The position numbers and the translations under genes were made by a program. A stretch of 64,000 nt of DNA from Klebsormidium nitens. Taxonomy: Eukaryota > Streptophyta > Klebsormidiophyceae > Klebsormidiales > Klebsormidiaceae. The stretch spans positions 8,723 to 72,722 of the forward strand of contig DF237319.1 in assembly GCA_000708835.1 (NCBI GenBank), read 5' to 3'. How positions within the stretch are numbered: the stretch's first letter is position 1; the number at the start of each line of letters is the position of its first letter. Under the pieces are notes generated by a model. That model worked only from the letters and a program-made list of their open reading frames with translations, searched no databases and had not been told where the DNA came from. Shown here piece after piece: positions 1 to 12,100 of the stretch.

Positions 1-3000
1 ACGTGATTGTAGTGATGTCCGTGCATACTCCGTTCGCCGTCGCTTATAAAAGCTCTCTAGAAGAGGGTGAACAATGCTTGCTGAGTTTGGCGCCGTAGTA
101 GATTTGAACTCTCAGCAGCTTTGCGATCAAATGACTCAGTTTTTCAAATCCAAAGTGTTCATCTCTGCGGCAGTTCGGCGCGTGGCAAGGATAGATTTGG
201 ATCGGCTCTTTGGAAAGGGCAGTTGAAGACTGCTGTCGTGAGTCTGACGTCACGGTTTCCAGCTTCTGCACACCGTTAAGCGAACGGCAGAACTCCTCAT
301 CTCTGCCTTTAGTGCATCTCTTGGATCCTGCCACACCCGTAGTGCAATCCTTACTGAAACTTCCGCTCCGAGAAGCTAGTCGAAATAATCGCACCAAATC
401 TTGTAGAAGTATTGGCTTGGAAACAACGTGCACCCGTATTTCGAGAGTGTATTTTCTGGCCCGCTTAGAATGGTCGAACCCTTCTACAATGATTGCTCTG
501 GCTGCTCTGCTTCTGAGGTCTTTGATCGCGCAAAAACAACTTCCGCTACAGATTTGGACCTGTGATTCTTGTGTCGATTACAAAGCTGCTCGGTATGGTC
601 AGACATTTCTCTAGCTTGAGTCGCGCGGTGGCGAGAAGTGCCCATCTTTACTTCGGTGCTAGAGGACCGACCAGAGTAAGATCGATGCAGGGTCTTCTGG
701 ACTGGAATCTCCAACGCGATCTTCCCGTTCGTTTTCAACTTTCAGTTCTTTGCTTCATAATCTGATGAGATCCATTAACGGGCTTGACGCGTACAACTCT
801 TGTGGGCTTCTGAATCATTGGCTCTGCCTATTTACGCCTCTGGAAACGTGAATCTCTTAATTTCGTGGTCTCTTTTCTTTGTCAGGCCTTCTTCGGCACC
901 TTGTGATTTGTACTTTAGAAATATGGATTAAACAGAAGAATCTACGTTGTTCTTTTGTCCGGCTGTTTTATGCCAGTCAATCTTTACTTCGATCGCTTCC
1001 CAGTCGGCTGAGCAAAGGAGTTGCCTAAGTTTCCCTTTGCCTACCGAGGTTCGACATGATGATATACATCATCTCGTTTCGTTCCTATGTTTACCTTGGG
1101 GTGAACGGGTCTTTTCGACTGGTTTGAAAGCTATCCTCAAAGTTTTCATACGTGGGCAGTCACCCCCAGTCTGATATTTGGCTAAGAAAAAATGCTTTTG
1201 ACCATCAAGCAATCGGAGAACGCTCTTGGTCGTTAGAAGGACTGCTAACGGCGCTTGCTGCACTGCTACTTTTGAAATGTAGCATCCTTTGCATAAAATT
1301 CATCAAAAAGGAGCGTCGATTGCCCGCACATGAAGCTTGATAGTTTCCGACCTGACTTTTGAAATCCTCTCGAAAGGCGGGAAGGCGTCGCCCGTATTGT
1401 TCGTATGGAAAGGATCTCTATACTTACTGTCAGGCTGGTGAGAGCCTGCCATACGCCCTTTTGCTCTCCACAAGAGCAAACGACTGAGTTGAATAGACCA
1501 GCCAGAAATTGACGTATCCCATGTCAATGTTCGGATCCTGGAAACCTTTGAGAATCCCAATTGAATGGTCAACGAAGAGCGTAAGATCGTACCCGTAGGG
1601 CAGGGATGAGTTGCACGCGCTTGTGTACTGCTTCCTGCAATCAGAATTTGAGATGCGCTTGTCTGAAGCCAACAGGGGGTCCTGCCGCAAAACACCCATC
1701 GACTCCTACGCCGTCCCATGGAGATTGGGCGACTTCTGATCCGACCACCAGCTGAAATTCGCTGCTACGCAGCTTAATGTGCAGTTTCCGAACCAAAGTA
1801 GGGTCACTGAGTCACCTTTCATCTATCACTTGCCAAGTTCAAACGTCCGGCTCTTGCTCAAAGGATCGTCGCCCGATTGGAACATCAAGCCGTTCCAATC
1901 GGTTCTTCAAGGACGTCTTTGGTTGGTCACCTGGACTGGAAATCATGAGGCGCTTGTTTGAAGTACGAGGTTGCCAGCGTTGCCGTCTGACGATTGTACC
2001 ATTCCTCAGCCTTTCCGACCCTCTAATCAGCCCTCAACTTCGAAGTCTGGCCTAAATAAATGTTACTGAATGCTGCAGTGTTGGATTGATGGGCAGCGAC
2101 AGATTGCAGTAGGTAAGTTAGTCAGTCGGAACACGTCTACCCAGTCAGAGTGCTCGGCTTAATCAGCGAATCAGATATCCAGTACATGTGCTGGGCGCCT
2201 TTACCTGCCCCGCAGCTTTCACGTAGGAGACCCACCAGGTAATAAGTAAGAGCACTCTAAAGTATGTCGCTTGTGCTTCTTCGTAGCGCTTTACGGTCCG
2301 TCGGACGTGGCAGGGATGGGGCTCCGTTCTAAGTATATCAACTCAAGGGGTTCTGTAATGGGTTTTCCTTTGAAGCCACAGTTTGAGTTCTGTGCTGACG
2401 TACCAGATGATCCTGGCGGTCCCCGTATACGCTGCCTTTGCTGTGGTCGTGAATTTGTCACGCTCCTATCAGCCAGAGTGGGGTGCAAAATGCATCAATC
2501 TGTACGCCGGGCTGAGAAATCAAAAGGTCTTCGCGCCTAGAATCCAGAACATTAGATTCAGATTGCGGCAAGCTGGTGCGTGGTAAGGATAGATCCGAAC
2601 GGACCCCCAAAGGGGGCCAAGGGAGTGTGTCTATCTGCGTTGATAATCTGACGCCACGTTCAACTTTTGCATATTCCTTCAATCGCACGCAACTTGCATC
2701 ACTCTGTGCCTGACTGACTTTAGTTGACTTTGAGAGAACGTGTTTCGAGTTGACATCACGCTCAGTCCTTTCCACCTTTGACCAGCCAGAATCGAACGTA
2801 TGAGCATGCCAATATTCAGATTGTGTCGATCCTGACCGCCTTTCTTTGTGTCCCTTTCCTTTCAAGAACTTTTGAAGCCACTGACTTTTGACATTAAAAA
2901 AAACGTAACTGACAAGCGAATCTCAGGAATCACGAAGTCAGAGCCGTGGCCTTTTTACAGGAAGTGTCTCTCTGCACCGTACCGCTAGATTTGGGCCTTA

Positions 3001-6000
3001 CCAGTTTGCGACGTTATTTTCTCAAGGAGAGCTTTAGCGCTCGCCTGGTCTTCTTTTCGCCATCGCCGCTCTCGGATAGAGGTGTCCGACTTTCCCTTAC
3101 ACCCTTGTTAGCCCCAATCATTCTTTGAAAAGTATCCTTGCCTTTATCTTTGATCTTTGACGACCGCTGAACTCGGTTTTCCAAGTCGTGCGTTCTGCAA
3201 TCCTTCTTAAGGCAGCGGGAGCCCACCGTCGACAATGCGGATTCCTAGACCTTTTGCAGTAAGTTCGAACCTCTTACAAGGACAAGATCGAACAATCTTA
3301 CCCGTCGTAAGGCAGAGACGAATCATGCTTCGTGAGTGCTCCCTGCACCCAAAGAAGATGGGCTTACTCTGAAGCCTACGCGAGGTGCATGCTGCCGCGG
3401 AACGCTCATTGACCTCTCCGTTGACCAATGGGTATCGCCAAATTCGACGATTCAGCCGATTTAGTCCATCAGCTGGGAGGAGCTGAGGCTTCGCTGCAAG
3501 CGCAGCGTTTGGGCCGTCTGTTCAGAACAACACACGAAGCTCACATCTCGATCATCGATTGGCAAATCCTGGACGTCTTACTTTCCCCAAGTTGATCACC
3601 GACGTCTTTACCGATTCCGCTCAGGTCGGTTCCGTCGCAAAACCGTCCTTGCCTGGTCTTTTAGACTGGATAGCCGTAGAGAGCACTTATTTGATTTTCA
3701 TGGTTTTTGGCGTTCCCGTCTGAGAAGATTTTCATCGGCGCCTAGTCAAATCCAGTCTTGATTGCGTCTTTCGGAAGTTAGCCTACTCCTATTCCCCTCA
3801 CGCCGGACTCGGGACTTCTGGGCAGCGATGCTTCGCAATCACGCTGTCATAACATAAATATCCAGTGAGGTTAGCGAAGGCTCTACTTGACCAACAGTGT
3901 GAATATCTGGTAGCCGGTATGCACCTGTGATGCAGGATAGTAACCAGGCCAATCGAAGTCGCTCCTGAATCAATCGCTTTTGCCTAGTACGGAGCTTCAA
4001 GGTCCTTTTGACGTGGCAGAGATTGGAGAATGTTCTGAGTTGGTAACAACTCAACCGTGACCGCTTCATATTGAAGCCGCAGCTTACTGCTTTTGGACAA
4101 TATTGTGCTGAGCTGACTCAATCATGATCCTGGCGGTCACCGTATGCCGTCCTCTCCCGACGGGGCTAAGGAGAGATCAGGCGTTACCTGACGCCACGAT
4201 TATCTTTTGCACACTCTCTCACCAGTACGAGTTATTGGTTTTCTGTCCGTCTGGTTGGCGGTCGTTACTTGTCACTTTGCTAACTTTGCTGTCGGCTGAG
4301 CTGACGGATTCGTTGCCTCCCGTTGCCCATGAAGGTACACAGCAGAAGCTTCATTCATTTTGTTCCGCGTTTGACAGTGCGCCATGTGAACTCCCCACGT
4401 GACGTTTATGGATGTCCTCTCCAAGGTTTCGCACATCGGCAGTTTTCAACCAGTACGTGACCACACAGGAGCCGAAGGTTCAAAAGCCAAAGAACGCGAA
4501 TGGTCGAATCTGAGACGGCGACCCCGTTTGCTGCGCTGTGATTCGAAGCCGTAGCAAAATACTTCACAGCACCCTTGTTGAAAGAATCTGAGAGGACCTT
4601 CCACGGCCCACTTTCGATAAATCCTCGTTCCCCTTCGATTCTAAACTTGCTCGGGACAGGCGTCATGGCGTCGCCCCCCTTCGTAGTGTTTACGAATCCC
4701 CCCTCAGATACTTACACACTTTGCGTCGCGAAGCCTTTCGGGTCGCTTTGTTCAACCTTCACGCGACAAATTTGGTTACGTTGCTCTTCCTTTTTGTTCT
4801 CTGTGGTCAACAGATCATTTTTTAAAGCAAGGGCCACTGACCAGGTGACACTTGTGTTACGCTTCCCACTAATCACAGTGGCTCGGTCGGTTTTGAATGA
4901 TGTGCATGATCGGGGGTAGGAACGCAAAATCGTGACCTAATCAGACACTGAGCATGAAACGGCCCTGTCGTCACGAAGTAATCAGACATTACTTAAGCCC
5001 TGCTCTACCTGTAACCAGACAGACGGGATACCATAAGCGTGCTTTCAATTGTTTTAGATGCGCCGCTCTCTTTCACATCGATGGACCTCGCGCGTTTGCA
5101 GTCTCTGAACCTCCATCAACTAAACCAAGGGTTAGCGAACTTACAACATATATAATCGCAGCAGATCTCATTAGAAACCCCGCTGAAGGCAGTGACGAGC
5201 GCTTTGATTTTGAGTCCTGCTTGCCACTCAACTCCAGGGTTTTCGTGGACCGAGCTCTGACGCCTTCTTGGTTGTTGAGATCATCTCTCAGATTGCGGAA
5301 ACTCCTTGCCCGCTGAATACTCTCCGCTGAATCTCCTCTGATATTCTCCCTGTCTGGCTTTAATTGCTTTTATATTCGTGTGGTCCTGTCAAGCAGGATC
5401 CATATCCCGTGCACAATTGAATGTTTGCTTTCTCTGTCAAGGGTCATTCGGAGGACTTTCAAGAGGGATCCGTCCTTCCGTGTTGGACACTGTCCTCTTC
5501 TCGTACTCCTCACTGCGTGGAGTGTCTGTGGGTCCCTCGGTTCACCGTTCACGAGGACTTTTTGTTTGACTGGCTGGAGCAGCGATTCGTGCGGGCAGTG
5601 ATGAGCATGTTTAAGTTTGCCCTCTGAGGCTCTCATGTCTCATCAGGTGTCTCGTGGCAACTCTCTGACGCCGCTCTATTTTATTGGCAGCAACTAGCTG
5701 CTTGTGAGAATTAATTTTTCAATTGCTGTTGAGTGCAGCCTTGCATGAGCATCGCGTTCTTCCGCTGTCTTTGTCTTGAGAATTTTGAGGTGATTTCTCC
5801 GTTGAGGTTAGATCCAGACTTATGTTGCAGAGGGGCATCGGGCTTCTAAAATTTTGCACACGTCACGCACACTGAAGCGTGAGATGCTGTATTACTGCTG
5901 TTCAATGACGGAACGCAATCAACGGTTACAAATACAAGGTTAATCCCGTTACACATGCAGACCATCAAGCATGCTTTGCGCTTCTGTATGCGCTCCAGCT

Positions 6001-8250
6001 GCAACTACGTGTAGTCCCCGGAGGGACTCCGGCGCAAAGCGAGGGTTGCGCTTCAAAGCGGCAATCATTCTTAGCATGCCTCGATCCCGCCTCGACATAG
6101 CTCCGATCAGTTGACTTCGAAGCAGGAGGATGTGTCTGATGTATCTGCCACCTCATTGTGTTATGATAACTGGCCGGCTGGTGCACCTTCATCGGACCTA
6201 GGTATCAGAGAACGAGGAAGCAATCTGCATATCGTCGGAGGGCCGGTTCATCAGAACGCTGGTCAAACGACTCTGTTAAGAGAGGCTGTCAGTTCCAACG
6301 AGAACTCCTTTTTGCTCGGGGTGCCTCTGACACAATCGATTCCTTCAATCATACACGCTGTTAGTCTTTCCAATTGCAGGCGGGTACCTTTGTCGAAGTC
6401 TCCGCCCCGGACCCGCGGGCAGCATCTGCATGATCTTCGACGGGCCATTGAATATCAGCTAGTCACCTAGCGCACAAGTGGGGTTTGGAGGCTCTCCTCT
6501 GGGTTGCAGTCGTTCCAAAAGCTTTGGCGTCATGTTTGTTGTTGAGTGGCCGCCTGGGCGCGGGTTTCGAACAAGAATTAGAAGCGAGCTTGAAAGCAGC
6601 TGCAGCGAAGGGCAGGAAGATTGCTCGGGACTGACTGAGGTAGCACAGAATTAAACAAGCAGCTTCATATGTACGCAATAGGAGGGGATAACATGGAGGC
6701 GCTCGCCGTTGATAGGTAGTTCCAAGCTTCTTGCAGCAGCTGCCTTTTTGAAAGTCTTCAGATGTACGGTACAACGGGTGCCCCGCTTTTATGCGAGAAT
6801 GCATTCACTATCTGAGAAGTGTGCGCACGCTGGCCGGCATCATGCTGAAAAGGCTCAATCATAATAGCTAGAATACGTGCACAAGAAAAAAGGGGTCGGA
6901 TGCACCGGCGCGCAGATTCTGTGCGACTTGATGCGGCCTGCGTCTTTCCAGTAACTTGGATGAGGATATAATGCAGTCCCTCAATAACACTGCGCATGCA
7001 GATATATCTGATTGCATCAAAGGGTCGAATCTATTGTCATGTGATAAAACGCCCTTAAAGCGCGCTGGCAAGAAGCAACCTTTAGTGGGCCTCAGGACGG
7101 CGCTTACAACTGGCTTCGTGCTGACTTAAACTGCATGCGGTGATGTCGTTTTCATCTCATGGGCTGTATCCACGTGCAGTGACGCGCCAGCTTCAACGTG
7201 CTTGATACATCGTGAAAGGCGCTGTACATAAATACTCACATGGCACATGTACATGCTCATGCATTCTTTTCCATTCTGTATAAGGTCACAGTCATGGTGG
7301 CGCATGCGGATCGAGATTCAAATTCATGTGCAATTTTGCACGTCACTGCTGCAGTACTGCAGAACAACTTCTGCTGGACACATAATCCTTAGTAAACCGC
7401 GGCCCCACATATTGGCTGCAGCGGCTCGATTGGCGAGCCTCGGAGAGTCGCCCATGATGGTGCGATCTACGGGCATATATGCACGTCATGGTGCAAGTTG
7501 AAAATGCTCAAAATCAGGGAAAAGTAAATAGTTGATAGCTTCAGATGATGGCATCTGACAGTGCAGGTCTAGGCTAGCCTCTCCTTTATGCCAACTGCAT
7601 CCTTCCAGAATGTCCTCCTGACTAAACTGACAATTCTTAACTGGTTGGTCCGCTTTTGCCCTCAAATCTGGTGAAAGCAAAGCGATCGGGCCTTGTGCCA
7701 GAGGGTTGTATTTGGTGGCTTTACAAGGCGCAGAGAGTTCGAGACATTAAGTTTGTGTGCCCAGGTGCATCAGACCGCCACATGCAATGCTTAGCATATG
7801 TCTGGACCAAAAGCAGGTAGATCTGACTTGAGATGCAGAAAAAGGACAGCATGAAGTTGAAATGGCAATTGTAGCTTGAAGGAGCAAAGCGCATGCGTTT
7901 TGGGATCTGCTGGTCAGAAAGTCCTGACGGCTCCCAAAAAGGTGAACCGGCTTCTAGTGCTGCGCCCTACACACTTGAGGTTGAAAATGCATTCTTTCCC
8001 TTACAATCTTCCTACTTTAGGGCAACCTACAGTAAGTTCTCAGACGATGGCGCACGCCAGATGCCAAAAACGAGAAACTGATTTGACCATGCTAAATGCG
8101 TACTCAAACACCCTCAATGTTTTAGGGCTTTGGCTATAGAATCTGCTTTTATCTTCCGTCGACCGCACGTCTTCCGGACTAGGTACGCAGCCAGCGTGTC
8201 GAGACCGCTACTGTCGCCACAGCGTTCAGTCCAACTACTGTTGAATGCTA
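1..8250. other. No supportable gene; decayed repeats
   Basis: I read both strands and could not assemble any exon set with family similarity. Open frames reach at most about 140 codons, overlap on both strands, and have no convincing motifs. The first 5 kb contains diverged copies of a dispersed sequence (see the separate repeat entry). No tRNA-like or rRNA-like sequence was seen. The stretch could be intergenic DNA with old transposon remnants, or could hold lineage-specific genes that I cannot recognise. Confidence 0.5.
2270..4240 (+). repeat. Two diverged copies of a dispersed repeat
   Basis: A block at about 2300-2720 resembles a block at about 3995-4240. Shared landmarks in the same order are a gacgtggcag motif near 2307 and 4009, a tgaagccrcag motif near 2372 and 4073, the string atgatcctggcggtc near 2407 and 4125, and an atctgacgccacg-type motif near 2646 and 4188. 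A piece of the tail may also occur at about 175-330. The copies differ by many substitutions and indels, so this looks like an old, non-coding element. No terminal repeats or target-site duplication were identified. Confidence 0.45.
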
Positions 8251-8257
8251 CTTTCTA

Positions 8258-8360
8258 AAGCCCCCCTTGCCTTTCCACAACGCCCCCATTAACCCCCCTT
8301 GCCTTTTCACAACGCCCCATTGTAAACCCCCCCTTGCCTTTCCACAACGCCCCCAACACA
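8258..8360 (+). repeat. Three tandem copies of a C-rich ~34 bp unit
   Basis: Three consecutive copies of a unit containing ccccttgcctttccacaacg lie just beyond the stop codon of the minus-strand VQ gene. They would therefore fall in its 3' untranslated or flanking region. The copies differ by single-base changes and small indels. Confidence 0.8.
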
Positions 8361-8371
8361 AGTGCCCCTTG

Positions 8372-9169
8372 CTACAGAGCTTCGATCTGCATCGGTGCAC
8401 CGTCTGCAGCCCCCTCCTGGACCCTCCCGGGCGACTCTTCCGGTGCGCTGCTCACCTCGGGAGAGTCTTTTGCTTCGCCCCGGGGCAGCATCACTGTAAG
8501 CGCCTCCCTAAACGCCACCGCCCCCGGAGACTCTTCATCAGACTGCCCCCCCCCCAGTGTGTCAAAGTTCAGCCACCCAGGGGATGCAACAGCATGCCGG
8601 GACGAGAATAGTCCTGCCAGGGGGGAGAAAAGTGTGCCTAGAGAGGGGGAGGGGAGGCCGGGCATCCCCCCCCGGTGGAAAAAGCTGGTTAGGCGCGAGA
8701 CCGACAAGCTCAGGGGGTTGGTCGGTCGCACGGACGCAGGGCGCAGATCGGGGTGACTAGGTTTGGGCTGGATAATCTGCGTTTTGATGACTGTGGGCCG
8801 GAGGGGAGGGGGCGCGAGGGTTTGGATTCGGGACTTGACGACCGTCTCTGGTTCGACGGTCTGAATGCGGGCTCCAGTGGTCACTTCCCGCTCGAGAGGC
8901 GTGGCCGGCGAGGGGGCACGAGCTTCTCCTGGCTGAGAAACGGGTTTTGATTGAGTCTGGGGCTGAACTTTGGTGGAAACACCGTCCGCAGTGGACCGAG
9001 TTAGCTGTTGGACGAGGTTGCGGAAGCTAGATGCGTCGGCATGAATCACTGTCGGTCTGGCCTTCTTCCCCGACTTTGGTTTAGGCTTTACCACCTTTTT
9101 GCTCTCCTGGTTTTGTGGGATGGCGATAGATGTGTCCACATCTTCACCCCGCGCGTTTGAAGCGACCAT
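8372..9169 (-). CDS. VQ-motif-containing protein
   Basis: An intronless 265-residue frame with ATG at 9169-9167 and TAG at 8374-8372. Residues 49-57 read FRNLVQQLT, the core of the VQ motif (FxxxVQxLT), preceded by a PTVIHADASS stretch of the kind that precedes the motif in plant VQ proteins. The residue after the core is R, giving an LTR-type end instead of the usual LTG. The rest is low-complexity, rich in P, S, K and Q, with a basic KPKPKSGKKARP segment at about 28-39. VQ proteins are small, usually intronless plant cofactors that bind WRKY transcription factors, often as MAP kinase substrates. A single short motif carries the assignment, but its context and the lack of introns fit the family. 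Confidence 0.82.
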   Translation of the reverse strand: MVASNARGEDVDTSIAIPQNQESKKVVKPKPKSGKKARPTVIHADASSFRNLVQQLTRSTADGVSTKVQPQTQSKPVSQPGEARAPSPATPLEREVTTGARIQTVEPETVVKSRIQTLAPPPLRPTVIKTQIIQPKPSHPDLRPASVRPTNPLSLSVSRLTSFFHRGGMPGLPSPSLGTLFSPLAGLFSSRHAVASPGWLNFDTLGGGQSDEESPGAVAFREALTVMLPRGEAKDSPEVSSAPEESPGRVQEGAADGAPMQIEAL

Positions 9170-12100
9170 CGCAAGTGCTTTAAGTTATAACGTGTCTATG
9201 AGATGCAGCACCTTGATTTGCTGGATTCACAGCTGCTGAAAATATCCGCCTGTTGAACAGTAAGCCTTTCCGAATTTTACATGTTGACACTATTGAATTG
9301 TGCTTTGAACTTCTCTACACTGCTCACTTTATCTTGTCAGCGGAAGCAACAACCCCTGAAAGCTGCATTCGTGGTCACATTGGCCCTTGTTCTGTGGCAT
9401 TCGTCAAACCACCACTGCAGCCAGTCTTTTTGCTACAAAATTAATCTGAAAGAAGCATTAATGCTACTTCGCGCTGCTTGCTCTTCTGAGAATGCACGGT
9501 GATGCTGATCGTGTGAAATGCAGGACAACGACGAGTGTCTGGAGCTAGCTCACCCCATCTCTAGCCATTCTTCCCTGGAAGCTGAAAGCTGTCTGCTTCA
9601 TTGCGCCTAGCAGCCCCTAGCTCAAGCTACTGCATTGCACCTCGTAAGAAGCTGCACTTTCGACGCTGAAAACTGTTCACAGCTCTGCAGTGTGTGCACC
9701 CGTCTGGCGCATTTACACCTCTGCTTGTGGTCTTTTGCTAGACCGTATAAGGTCCAATGTAAAGCATGTCTTCTGTGGTTGGCTGACGTTGCAACACCGC
9801 AGCCAGGCAATGATTGGGTCAACGCCTCGTGATCGGCTTTGACTAATAACGCGGCCGCAAACGTTTCTGAGCCGTCCATCGGGGTTGCCTCTGGTAGCAT
9901 CGACGGCTGTGTCGCCTCTTGCTTCAGTTGACTCAAAACCCTTCAAAACCCGGGCCGTCCGTACAACCCGTACGGATCCAACTCTCGGGCCCGGGCCGGT
10001 ACGTGCGCGCGGCGCTACCCGCGTACGCGCCGGCCCTGGGGCGAGAGCTAGGGGGCGAGCCGGATTGTCATGAGAACGTCACAAGTACGATCACGGTCGA
10101 TGCCTGGTTCGATGAAGCTCAATGATTTGCTCAACGTATGGACGCTTTTACTGACTCAGCTCAGTCTGTGACGAAAAGAGGAAGGAGAGGAATGACTAGA
10201 GCGGTTGGCTGCCCAAAGATTCTTTGTTTTCCGGCCCGTCACGTTCAGCAAGTTATGGTTAATCGAATCATCAGCAGATGGAGCTCATTGGTTCCACCCG
10301 GGCCGGAGTTGCCCGTAGAGGGCGAGATCGGCTGCGCCAAGCAAGGCACCAGCAGGTGGCAGCCTGGCAGAGTCTTCAACGCTGACGTGCACGTCTAATT
10401 AGTTAATCTTTGCAACCTCATTGTGGCTTGCGTGAATTTGCGAAAATGATTTGGCAACCGTATGTTAGCCTCGGCCACTCGTACTCAGGTGGAGTGCCCG
10501 TGGAGTGGCGGTATGGAGGATCGTAGTCCATTCACATGTCTGCACGTCCAAAATTGTCTCATCACACTGGCGGCTTCGAAGCAAGATCCGGACTCCATCA
10601 CGAAATAGGTATACTTAGTGGCCATGACTTGGGAATTGTCCATGTCATGAGGTACATACGATAGACGAGACCTGCATGTCAAAGGTTGCGTACTCAACAT
10701 CGACCGTCCTCGATTCTTCGTGAGATGTAAGCCGGGCTACTGAACCCCTCCTCTTGTTTGCAACACAGATTTGGCACTCCACAAAAGCGCTCAGAGCATT
10801 GACTCTGCAACATACATTTCAAAATCGCCGCAAAATTCCGTGTCCGCATGAATTATCAGCAAAGATGTACTGAGCCCATATGACCCCTGTTTCCAGTGTT
10901 TTGCCGTTACGTTTGATCGAAGCTTCTATGGGACTGTGGCAATGAATCTTCAGGAACAGGGAGCTTCGAGAATTCGGGCTCCTAAACTAACAAAACCGTA
11001 ACTTTCGAGTTGGCCTGCTTCGCACCCGTACCCACACCGGCACCCCAAAGTAACCCAACCCGTCCCAAGCTAGTGGTCTATACGCTTACAATTCCCGAAT
11101 CAAACTTTTATGCACTCGTATTGGCTGCGCACACATAACCCGAGCAGGCTGCCCCGGTCGGGGGCGCAGTCTGGAAGACGACGCACTGGCGAGTCACCGG
11201 GTAAGCCGCCGCCGTGTTGCCGAGCCCGGTGGGGCTGGGCGCGACCGCGATGCTGGTGAGCGGAAGAAGGATGCACAGGCCCTGCAAAGGACTTCGTTAG
11301 GGGTGTTTCCTTGCTGGCTCGACAGCTCCGTTAGACGTCCAGAGAAAGTTGGTTCGGACAATCTGATCGGCTCTTTGTTCGGACAGTCTGATCTGCTCTT
11401 CCAGTTCGGGACCAGTAGCCGGTGGTCAGAGACACGGACGCGAAGGGCGCAGCGAGCTTTTGAAACGTCGACAGACGCGCAGAGATCACTGACGTGGAAG
11501 GCTCGAAAGATAGTGAGCTCGTTTTTACTCACGACGGAAATCTGAGACAGAGGGAGTTCTGTTTGCGATGTTGTTCCGTACGTTGAAGAAACTGCTGATC
11601 ACTGAAACGAGAACGGGTGTCTGAGTTCTATTTGCGATGTTGTTCCGTACGTTGAAGAAAGTGCTGATCACTGAAACGAGATCGGGTGTCTAACCACACA
11701 AGGACAACAATACTGACCAGAAGGTGAGCTTCCGTGGAAGACCCTGCAACATGTGAACATACTTGGCCTCCAGCATTCTGCGAGTTTATCGATTCCTTTG
11801 CCTCTCGCAGCGCCAATGGACATTCGAGGCAACGTGTTTTGGATTAGCTTCCACCTAATCGACCAGATTATGCGGCCGTCAAGAGAAAGCTGATGCGAGG
11901 TATTCTGTTGCAACGACGCGAAAGATTACTGCAGCACCGTTTGTCGGAACTCGTGTTACCATCGGTTGCAAAGTCGAGACAGGCATGAAAAGCGAAACTG
12001 AAGAGGGACCACCGAAGTGGCGCGCTCATTCGCACCTGGAATGGTGCGGGGTTGGAAGGCGTCGTGAAGGCGAGCAGGTTCCCGCTAACGGAAAACAGGT

